Shown here one piece after another: positions 5,509 to 10,582 of a stretch of 10,582 nt of DNA. A program made the position numbers and the translations under genes. Position 1 is the stretch's first letter, and each line of letters starts with the position of its first letter. Where the stretch lies: contig VFLE01000098.1 of the NCBI GenBank assembly GCA_009885205.1, positions 1 to 10,582 on the forward strand, in the 5' to 3' direction. This DNA is from Candidatus Shapirobacteria bacterium (GTDB lineage: Bacteria; Patescibacteriota; Microgenomatia; UBA12405). The notes beneath the pieces were generated by a model, which saw only the letters and a program-made list of their open reading frames with translations, was not told the DNA's origin and did not search any database.

Positions 5509-7197
5509 GTGAAGAAAATAGGATGGCTATCGTTGTTATTGTTGATTTTTAGTGTGAATATTGTTTTGGCAAAAAGTATTGATGAAGAATTGGCTGATAT
5601 TGCGACACAAATCTCGGCTATTGAAAACTCAATGGCGCCACTAAAAAAAGAATCGGGGTCACTTTCAGCAAAAATAAATAGTGCTAAAAGTGCCATAGTA
5701 CAGGCAGAAAGTCAAATGAAACTTTTGGATCAAAGACTAATTGACAAGGAGGCGGATATGGAAGTGCAAAGAATTTTGATGAGCGAGAGGGTCAGGCGAT
5801 ATTATATAAATTCTAAAAAATATACACCAATAATGATTTTTTTATCGGCTCAAGAAAGTAGCGGGCTTTTGCGTCAATATGCTTTATTTCAGGCGGTAAT
5901 TTCCCAAGATAAAAATACAATTACTAATTATATTTTTGATTTAAAAAATTTGGAGTTAAATAAACAAAAAGTATTAGTAGAAAAAAATAAAATTGCGGTG
6001 ATTAAAAAAGATATGGAGACTAGATTTGGATTTTTGGCCGGAGAACTGAAAAAGGCTGAGGCGTATAAAGCGGTGTTAAGCGCAAAACAACAACAATTAA
6101 TTGCCGAAAAGACGGCGATGTTTAATACTTCTGTCGGTGATGTCTCGTCATCTGATGACCCGGCCTCGAGAGCGGATTATAATCCGGGATTCTCCCCGGC
6201 TTTTGCCGTATTTTCTTTTGGAGCTCCACATAGAAAGGGTATGAGTCAATACGGAGCTTTTGGTAGAGCAAAATCTGGCCAAGGTTACGAGACAATTTTA
6301 AAAGCATATTATGGTGATATAAAAATTGAAAAAATGGACTCACCGGGGTCAATAAAAACATCGGTGGGGACTTTACCTTTTGAAAGTAATTATTTGGTAG
6401 GAATTGCCGAAATGCCGGCTAAATGGGGAGATGATGGCGGGTATGAGGCACTCAAGGCTCAGGCAATTGCCGCTAGAACCTATGCCATTAATTCGACAAA
6501 TAATTTGGCAGGAAGTATTTGTGTAACTGAGGCTTGTCAGGTCTACAGTAAATCTCGTTATAACTCCCCTGGTCGATGGAAACAGGCCGTTGAAGATACT
6601 AAGGGGATGGTGATTAAAAGTAATAAAACAGGAAAGGTGTTTTCAACTATGTACGCGTCAACTTCTGGTGGGTCAACGATGGGCTATAGTTCAGCTGACC
6701 ATAGTACACCGTCAATTTGGGATACTAAATGTGGTAATCAGGGATGTTGGCCAAATGAATCGTATGAAAAAATTGCGGGGTCGAGCTGGTATTACAAGGG
6801 TTGGTACAAAAGCCGGAGTAACAACGCTTATGGGCGTAGTAGTCCATGGCTAAATTTGGAAGAATTTGCTGATATTGTTAATGCTATTTTATATAACTCC
6901 AAGACAAATGATTCGAGTCATTTGTCACAAATAAATAATTGTATTGGCTCGTGTGATGGTAATGCGTGGTCGAGAGATGAGTTAAAAAGACAATTAAATG
7001 ACAAAGGAGGGCCGATATCATCTATAAATTCTATTTCGGTTGACTATTCGACTGGTGGATACACCCAAACCGTGAGAGTGTCGACAGATAAGGGAGATTT
7101 TAATTTTGAAGGAGCAATGTTTAAAAACATTTTTACCCTCCGCGCCCCCGGGGCTATTACAGCTAAGTCGAGCTTGTTTAATATTGAGAAAAAATAA
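5509..7197 (+). CDS. Exported coiled-coil SpoIID/LytB-domain protein, probable peptidoglycan lytic transglycosylase
   Basis: This is a 562-aa protein. Residues 1-21 form a signal peptide (LLLLIFSVNIVLA). Residues 22-205 are long coiled coil resembling the N-terminal halves of PcsB/CwlO-type wall proteins. The rest is a SpoIID/LytB domain. SpoIID cleaves glycan strands, with the Glu of an EMP motif as catalyst; here it is IAEMPAKW (Glu301), followed by YEALKAQAIAARTYAIN, the family hallmark. The GMSQYGA block, often C-terminal in SpoIID, is at 244-250, before the catalytic region, with H241 just upstream. Six cysteines occur as close pairs (338/343, 408/413, 478/482), which could form disulfides or bind metal. 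The GTG start is set by the signal peptide. It leads an operon with 7201-7704 and diverges from the pilins, suggesting it opens the wall for a surface apparatus (inference). Confidence 0.88.
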   Translation: MKKIGWLSLLLLIFSVNIVLAKSIDEELADIATQISAIENSMAPLKKESGSLSAKINSAKSAIVQAESQMKLLDQRLIDKEADMEVQRILMSERVRRYYINSKKYTPIMIFLSAQESSGLLRQYALFQAVISQDKNTITNYIFDLKNLELNKQKVLVEKNKIAVIKKDMETRFGFLAGELKKAEAYKAVLSAKQQQLIAEKTAMFNTSVGDVSSSDDPASRADYNPGFSPAFAVFSFGAPHRKGMSQYGAFGRAKSGQGYETILKAYYGDIKIEKMDSPGSIKTSVGTLPFESNYLVGIAEMPAKWGDDGGYEALKAQAIAARTYAINSTNNLAGSICVTEACQVYSKSRYNSPGRWKQAVEDTKGMVIKSNKTGKVFSTMYASTSGGSTMGYSSADHSTPSIWDTKCGNQGCWPNESYEKIAGSSWYYKGWYKSRSNNAYGRSSPWLNLEEFADIVNAILYNSKTNDSSHLSQINNCIGSCDGNAWSRDELKRQLNDKGGPISSINSISVDYSTGGYTQTVRVSTDKGDFNFEGAMFKNIFTLRAPGAITAKSSLFNIEKK

Positions 7198-7200
7198 AAA

Positions 7201-7704
7201 ATGATTTTGGTATATGCGTTTGCCAATCAATGGGGAACGAATATTAGCAGAAGAGTATTGGCTGAGTTAGAAAAAATTCTTGGTAAAGATAGAATAAACT
7301 ATCAGGTTGTATTTTTTTCACCCCAACGTTTTTTTGACAAAAACATAAATGGGAGTAATTATGATTTGATGGTCGGGTTGGGTGACTTTAATGGCAATAT
7401 TTTTAAAATTAGAATGGAGACAGTGGCCCATAATCGATTTGGGGAAAGATCGATTAATCCCCTGTCACCGTATTGTCTAGAACTATCAATGCCAGAAATG
7501 GATATTGTAGATACTAATAAATTTTCTGTTGGGGAAAATATGGGTAGTTATAATTGTAATTTTTTGGCCTACAAAATTCAGGAAATGATAAATAATCATC
7601 AACCTAATTTAGTGCAATTATTTTTTCATATTGGTAAACGAAGCGAGGCAAAAAGTGTAGCTGTAAATATAGCTAATTTGTTAATAAATAATAATTTAAT
7701 TTAA
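7201..7704 (+). CDS. Short pyroglutamyl-peptidase I-like protein (peptidase family C15-like)
   Basis: This 167-aa protein matches the layout of pyroglutamyl-peptidase I, a cytoplasmic cysteine peptidase that removes N-terminal pyroglutamate. It opens with a strand ILVYAFA where the family has LVTGFEPFG. YDLMVGLGDFNGNIFKIRMETVAHN (54-78 region) corresponds to the segment bearing the catalytic Glu (E73). GSYNCNFLAY carries the nucleophile (C119), and QLFFHIG the His (H143). C119 to H143 is 24 residues, the same as C144 to H168 in the Bacillus enzyme, but E73 to C119 is only 46 against 63, and the total is short of the usual 200 or more. The FxPFG substrate-pocket motif is not recognisable. It may process a different N-terminal group. 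ATG lies 3 nt after the SpoIID-like stop; no Shine-Dalgarno is present. Confidence 0.72.
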   Translation: MILVYAFANQWGTNISRRVLAELEKILGKDRINYQVVFFSPQRFFDKNINGSNYDLMVGLGDFNGNIFKIRMETVAHNRFGERSINPLSPYCLELSMPEMDIVDTNKFSVGENMGSYNCNFLAYKIQEMINNHQPNLVQLFFHIGKRSEAKSVAVNIANLLINNNLI

Positions 7705-7778
7705 ATTTCTCGATATAATTTTTTCTCCAGTCAATGCTTCGCGTTGAAATTCCAAAAAAATTACATCTCGAGATTTTT
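7703..7778. repeat. Imperfect inverted repeat in the intergenic gap; possible terminator
   Basis: AAATTTCTCGATATAATTTT (from 7703) is an imperfect reverse complement of the arm at 7754-7778, which contains ATTACATCTCGAGATTTTT. Between the arms a small hairpin TCAATG-CTTCG-CGTTGA forms. The 3' arm ends in a T-run, so the structure could terminate the SpoIID operon. The rest of the gap (7779-7827) is plain AT-rich sequence. Confidence 0.55.
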
Positions 7779-7827
7779 AAATATTAATTTTAATTAATAA
7801 TCTAAAATTAGTTTTTCGGATAAAAGT

Positions 7828-7836
7828 TGTTAAAAT
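7828..7836 (+). promoter_or_regulatory. Extended -10 (TGT-TAAAAT) for the bPH-protein operon
   Basis: TGT-TAAAAT (hexamer 7831-7836; 5 of 6 to consensus) ends 5 nt before the ATG at 7842. The upstream sequence has no clear -35 and no Shine-Dalgarno follows. This is the clearest extended -10 in a true intergenic region here. Confidence 0.55.
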
Positions 7837-7841
7837 AGATT

Positions 7842-8543
7842 ATGGTACGAGCAAAAGATTTAGATTTGGTAGCGCCAGATGAGGTGGTGATAGAAAAAAT
7901 TGAGCCTAAACTTCAAACTTCAAACAAAATAGATAATAATATGAAGGAGTTTAGACAAAAAATGTATGATGTCTTGGGACATACGAAACATTCACTGTCA
8001 TCGTTTTTAGTTAAACCAAAATCTTTTAAATTTACGGAACAGGACGACCAAGAGGAAATAATACTGGTAATGAGGCCTCATTGGTTTACCAATGTTTCTT
8101 GGGTAATTACGACTATTTTTATGTTGATGGTGCCAACATTAGCCAGATTTTTGCCAGTTTGGAATGGAGTACCATTGCGATATCAAATGTTGGGGATTTT
8201 GTTTTGGTACATGGTGACCTTGGCTTTTGCCCTAGAAAAATTTTTGTCATGGTATTTTGATGTGTTTATTATTACTGATGAGAGGGTGATTGATATTGAA
8301 TTTAATAATTTGTTAGATAAAAAATTTTCTGAGGCCAAAATCTCGATGATCCAAGATGTAACTTCGATGGTGGCGGGTGTTTCTCAGACAATGTTAAATT
8401 ATGGAGATGTTCGAATTCAAACGGCGGCAGAAATCCCTGAAATTTGTTTTGAAAAAGTACCAAACCCTGATAAAGTAATTAAAGTTTTACAAATGATGCG
8501 CCAAGAAGAAGAACAAGAAGCCATCGATGGGAGGGTGCGATAA
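7842..8543 (+). CDS. Membrane protein with bacterial PH (bPH2/YdbS-like) domain
   Basis: This 233-aa protein has a cytoplasmic-looking N-terminal tail of about 80 residues. Two transmembrane helices follow (about 83-105 and 113-137), then a bacterial pleckstrin-homology-like domain (138-223). The domain shows the common pattern in order: FIITDERVIDIEFNNLLDKK, SEAKISMIQDVTSMVAGV, NYGDVRIQT and a closing FEKVPNPDKV before a charged C-terminal helix. The biochemical role of bPH membrane proteins of this type is not settled; a scaffold or lipid-surface function is usually proposed. It is the first gene of the 7842-10494 group, and its TAA overlaps the next ATG by one base. Start ATG supported by the extended -10 and absence of upstream open frame. 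Confidence 0.85.
   Translation: MVRAKDLDLVAPDEVVIEKIEPKLQTSNKIDNNMKEFRQKMYDVLGHTKHSLSSFLVKPKSFKFTEQDDQEEIILVMRPHWFTNVSWVITTIFMLMVPTLARFLPVWNGVPLRYQMLGILFWYMVTLAFALEKFLSWYFDVFIITDERVIDIEFNNLLDKKFSEAKISMIQDVTSMVAGVSQTMLNYGDVRIQTAAEIPEICFEKVPNPDKVIKVLQMMRQEEEQEAIDGRVR
8529..8535 (+). promoter_or_regulatory. Shine-Dalgarno site GGGAGGG for the 72-aa gene
   Basis: A strong purine-rich site complementary to the CCTCC at the 16S 3' end lies 7 nt before the ATG at 8543, inside the upstream gene. It shows that Shine-Dalgarno initiation is used for this internal operon gene. Confidence 0.65.
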
Positions 8544-8761
8544 TGCTACCTGATTTAAGTGGTTACTTTTTAATTTTGGAAAGAATATTTGCCATTATTG
8601 GGACGGGGTTATATTTGATTTTTGCCATTGTGATTGTAAAACAAGTGTCGATGATGAGCAAAAATGTCTATGACAAATTTAACGGAGTGGTGATTGTAGT
8701 TTCATATATCCATTTGGCCTTGGCAGTATTTTTAATGTTGATGTCAATCATTTGGCCGTAG
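8543..8761 (+). CDS. Small two-helix membrane protein
   Basis: This 72-aa protein is almost entirely two hydrophobic helices (about 8-33 and 46-70). They are joined by a short polar loop with lysines (KQVSMMSKNVYDKFNG). It resembles the tiny uncharacterised two-helix proteins found in CPR genomes (possibly the DUF5657 type; I cannot confirm the family). The gene is translationally coupled to the bPH gene (stop and start overlap in TAATG) and has a good Shine-Dalgarno. The tight coupling suggests it is a membrane partner of the bPH protein (inference). Confidence 0.72.
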   Translation: MLPDLSGYFLILERIFAIIGTGLYLIFAIVIVKQVSMMSKNVYDKFNGVVIVVSYIHLALAVFLMLMSIIWP

Positions 8762-8767
8762 TATCAT
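8762..8767 (+). promoter_or_regulatory. -10-like element TATCAT before the 437-aa gene
   Basis: TATCAT (5 of 6 to consensus) begins right after the TAG of the upstream gene and ends 5 nt before the GTG at 8773. No Shine-Dalgarno and no clear -35. Same geometry as at other starts here, but chance is harder to exclude inside an operon. Confidence 0.35.
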
Positions 8768-8772
8768 AGATA

Positions 8773-10086
8773 GTGGAATATAAAATTATTGAAAATAATT
8801 TAAGTGATTTTTGGGAGGATAAAAACAAAAAATCTTTTGGGGATAAAAAAGTAGCAATTAAGTTGGATAAAGATATTATTCAAGTCGAAAGTTTAGGGGG
8901 AGATGTTTTTTTACAAAGAGAGGGAAAAAGAGCCAAAATATCGACGGAAAATAAAATAGTAAGAGGAACGATAAAAGATAAAGATAAGTTGTTTTTGGAA
9001 GATGGGGTGATAATCGAGTTTGAGGATAAAAAAAATATTTTAACAATGCCAAAAGTTAATTGGAATTTGTGGATGGGGGTAATGGTTTTGTTATTAATTA
9101 TGGTGGTGATATTTTTGGGGTGGAAAAAGACAACGGAAGTAAATGCAGAAAACAATTATCAAAAAGTTTATGCCGTAATTAAGGATAATATTGATAAATC
9201 GGAAAATATAAAAAGCATGGATCCAGAAACTGGTTTAAAACTTTTAAACGAAGCCAAAGGAAAAATACAAGAGATAAAAAGTAACAAAAAACATGAAAAT
9301 GAAACTAACGATTTGGAAAAAATAATTAATGATAAATTGGCGGTAGGAGGGTCGAACGAAGTCATTGGTTTTGAGGAACTTTACGATACAAAAATCGCTG
9401 ATATTGTTGATAGAAAATATGACAAAATGGAAGTTTTTGGTGAGGTGGCTATTTTGGTTGATAGGGTAAGTAAAAAAATAGTGGAACTAAATTTGATGAC
9501 AAAACAAGTAAAAAAATATGATATTGATGCAGAGATTACAAATATAATTGACCTGAGTTTTGCAAACAAAAAAATATACTTTTATGATGGTAGAAATATA
9601 TTTGACATATCAAAAAACAAAATTGCTGATGTCGGCGAGATTGTATATTCCAAAATTATTAGTTGGAATAACAGCTGGTATTTGCTGGGGCAAGATGGAA
9701 AAATAGGCAAACTAACTGATGGTAAAACTAGCCAATGGACAACTGATAGTGCCAAACTAATTGATAAACCAATCTCGATGGCAATTGATGGAACAGTGTG
9801 GGTAACAGATGTAAGTGGAAATGTAGCGAATTATGAAAAAGGAGTGGTAAAAAAATGGGAGCCATCGATAAGAATAAATGATAATATTTTAGGAATTACA
9901 ACTACGGCCAACAGTACAAAGATTGCTGTTGTTTCAGATAAAAAAGTATATGTATTTGAAAAAAACAGTGGTAAGTTGTTGGCTACCAACAATTTGGAAA
10001 AGGTTGGCATAATTGATGCCAAAATGGGAATCAATGATCAAATTTTTGTTTTGGCCAAAGATCAAAAGATATATAAGGTAAAATAG
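8773..10086 (+). CDS. Single-pass membrane protein with probable C-terminal beta-propeller, function unknown
   Basis: I do not recognise a named family for this 437-aa protein. Residues 1-95 are a small beta-rich, lysine-rich domain (for example KLFLEDGVIIEFED, 72-85) that faintly resembles the tail of PP2C-like domains; that is only a guess. One transmembrane helix follows (about 97-117, WNLWMGVMVLLLIMVVIFLG). A helical, charged stalk (118-190) comes next. From about 200 to the end there are repeated short beta-strand units (KIYFYDGRNIFDIS, SWYLLGQDGKIGKL, TVWVTDVSGNVANY, KIAVVSDKKVYVFE, QIFVLAKDQKIYKV), the look of a beta-propeller. With one internal helix and no signal peptide, the propeller is likely outside the cell. 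Start GTG 8773; it lies between the two-helix gene and smpB, 3 nt from the latter. Confidence 0.78.
   Translation: MEYKIIENNLSDFWEDKNKKSFGDKKVAIKLDKDIIQVESLGGDVFLQREGKRAKISTENKIVRGTIKDKDKLFLEDGVIIEFEDKKNILTMPKVNWNLWMGVMVLLLIMVVIFLGWKKTTEVNAENNYQKVYAVIKDNIDKSENIKSMDPETGLKLLNEAKGKIQEIKSNKKHENETNDLEKIINDKLAVGGSNEVIGFEELYDTKIADIVDRKYDKMEVFGEVAILVDRVSKKIVELNLMTKQVKKYDIDAEITNIIDLSFANKKIYFYDGRNIFDISKNKIADVGEIVYSKIISWNNSWYLLGQDGKIGKLTDGKTSQWTTDSAKLIDKPISMAIDGTVWVTDVSGNVANYEKGVVKKWEPSIRINDNILGITTTANSTKIAVVSDKKVYVFEKNSGKLLATNNLEKVGIIDAKMGINDQIFVLAKDQKIYKVK
10079..10084 (+). promoter_or_regulatory. -10-like element TAAAAT before smpB
   Basis: TAAAAT (5 of 6 to consensus) ends 5 nt before the GTG at 10090 and overlaps the upstream gene's stop codon. 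The purine run AGGGAG abuts the GTG and is too close to serve as a Shine-Dalgarno. Could let smpB be transcribed on its own as a leaderless mRNA. Confidence 0.4.
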
Positions 10087-10089
10087 GGA

Positions 10090-10494
10090 GTGAGATATTT
10101 TAATAAAGATAGTCGAGACTACAACTTCCTCGAGAAATTTGAGGCGGGAATGGCGCTATCGGGGGCCGATGCCAAGGCATTGCGAGTGGCAGGAGTGCAA
10201 TTTAATGGAGCTAAGGTAGAAATCATCAATGGAGTGCCAACAGTGTTTAATTTGACCATCACTCCCTATAAATTTGCGCAAAATAAAGAATCTGATAAAA
10301 CAACTGAGAGAAAATTATTGTTAACCAAAAAAGAAATTGCCAAACTACAAAGTTTGCGCCATCAAAAATACATGTTAATCCCCGTGGCAATTTTTACTAA
10401 GGGGAGATGGTTTAAGATGGAGGTGGGGGTGGGGAGAAAGATGAAAAAGTATGAGAAGAGGGAGAAGATTCGGGCGAGAGAGAATATGGAGTAA
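10090..10494 (+). CDS. smpB: SsrA-binding protein SmpB, minimal form with shortened C-terminal tail
   Basis: SmpB binds tmRNA and takes it into stalled ribosomes for trans-translation. The 134-aa protein shows the family order: NKDSRDYNFLEKFEAGMALSG (5-25), AKALR, the NLTITPY strand, TTERKLLLTKKEI, and KGRWFKMEVGVGRKMKKYEKRE near the end. It is short: after KIRARENME it stops about 12 residues before the end of the E. coli protein, so most of the C-terminal tail that enters the mRNA channel is missing. The usual His in the NxKAxHDY segment also appears deleted, and the Glu of the GxEVKSLR motif is Asp. GTG 10090 is the only start that includes the conserved N-terminus. No tmRNA gene is visible in the window. 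Family confident; full activity uncertain. Confidence 0.87.
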   Translation: MRYFNKDSRDYNFLEKFEAGMALSGADAKALRVAGVQFNGAKVEIINGVPTVFNLTITPYKFAQNKESDKTTERKLLLTKKEIAKLQSLRHQKYMLIPVAIFTKGRWFKMEVGVGRKMKKYEKREKIRARENME

Positions 10495-10497
10495 AAC

Positions 10498-10582
10498 TAT
10501 CTGTTTCGAAGAGTCTCAATATCTTTCTCCATTCTGTCAATTTTGGCCCCATGTAAACTTGATCCAGAAGAAGCTAGAGTGA
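10498..10582 (-). CDS. C-terminal end of an unknown minus-strand protein (partial)
   Basis: On the minus strand one frame is open from the window edge to a TAG at 10500-10498. It gives about 27 residues ending HGAKIDRMEKDIETLRNR, a charged heptad-like helix that would suit a coiled-coil tail. The other two minus frames are interrupted by stops in this stretch. It would converge with smpB, with 3 nt between the stops. Too short for a family call. Confidence 0.4.

Noticed and set aside
1..10582. Recoding of UGA (to Gly or Trp) as in some CPR lineages
   Set aside because: All recognised proteins are full length with the standard code, Trp is encoded by TGG, and no conserved protein is interrupted by an in-frame TGA. 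Scarcity of TGA stops fits AT-rich codon use.

Overview
The window looks like chromosomal DNA from a bacterium of the Candidate Phyla Radiation (Patescibacteria). Four things point there. The 16S rRNA is strongly divergent and carries a long insertion near its 5' end. It differs from the common 'universal' primers at several sites. It is not followed by 23S or 5S genes. The protein genes (two VirB2-like mini-pilins, a coiled-coil SpoIID/LytB protein, a bacterial-PH membrane protein with a tiny two-helix partner, a minimal SmpB) are a familiar mix for that group. I do not place it below that level. The DNA is AT-rich. The standard code reads every gene through, and the stops I can read are mostly TAA, then TAG, with one TGA.

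Layout. 1-773: the 3' end of a gene with an FtsK-gamma-like winged helix, an ASCH-domain gene, and a small convergent Cys/His-rich gene. 840-1889: recF. 1860-3752: a stand-alone 16S unit with a possible promoter, boxA-like element, about 50-bp processing stem, the 16S gene (about 2004-3616) with a hairpin insertion in V1, and a strong intrinsic terminator. 3771-3986: a small unknown minus-strand gene whose promoter spacer contains (AG)6. 4117-4815: uppS. 4817-5476 (minus): two pilin-like membrane proteins. 5509-7704: an exported SpoIID/LytB-like protein followed by a short pyroglutamyl-peptidase-like protein. 7842-10494: a bPH membrane protein, a 72-aa two-helix protein, a 437-aa membrane-anchored probable beta-propeller, and smpB. 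10498-10582: the end of an unknown minus-strand gene.

How the parts may work together. The pilin pair and the SpoIID-like enzyme diverge from one compact promoter region of about 20 bp. A secreted fibre or transfer apparatus and a peptidoglycan-opening enzyme therefore sit under adjacent control (inference). UppS, which makes the lipid carrier for wall synthesis, is close by. RecF, the FtsK-gamma-like protein, 16S and SmpB are housekeeping functions.

The most striking signal is regulatory. Upstream of nine starts on both strands, a -10-like hexamer ends only 5-6 nt before the ATG/GTG, four times with an extended TGn. Transcription would begin at or next to the start codon, giving leaderless mRNAs. 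The 16S still has an intact CCTCC anti-Shine-Dalgarno, and at least one internal operon gene (8543) has a good Shine-Dalgarno site.
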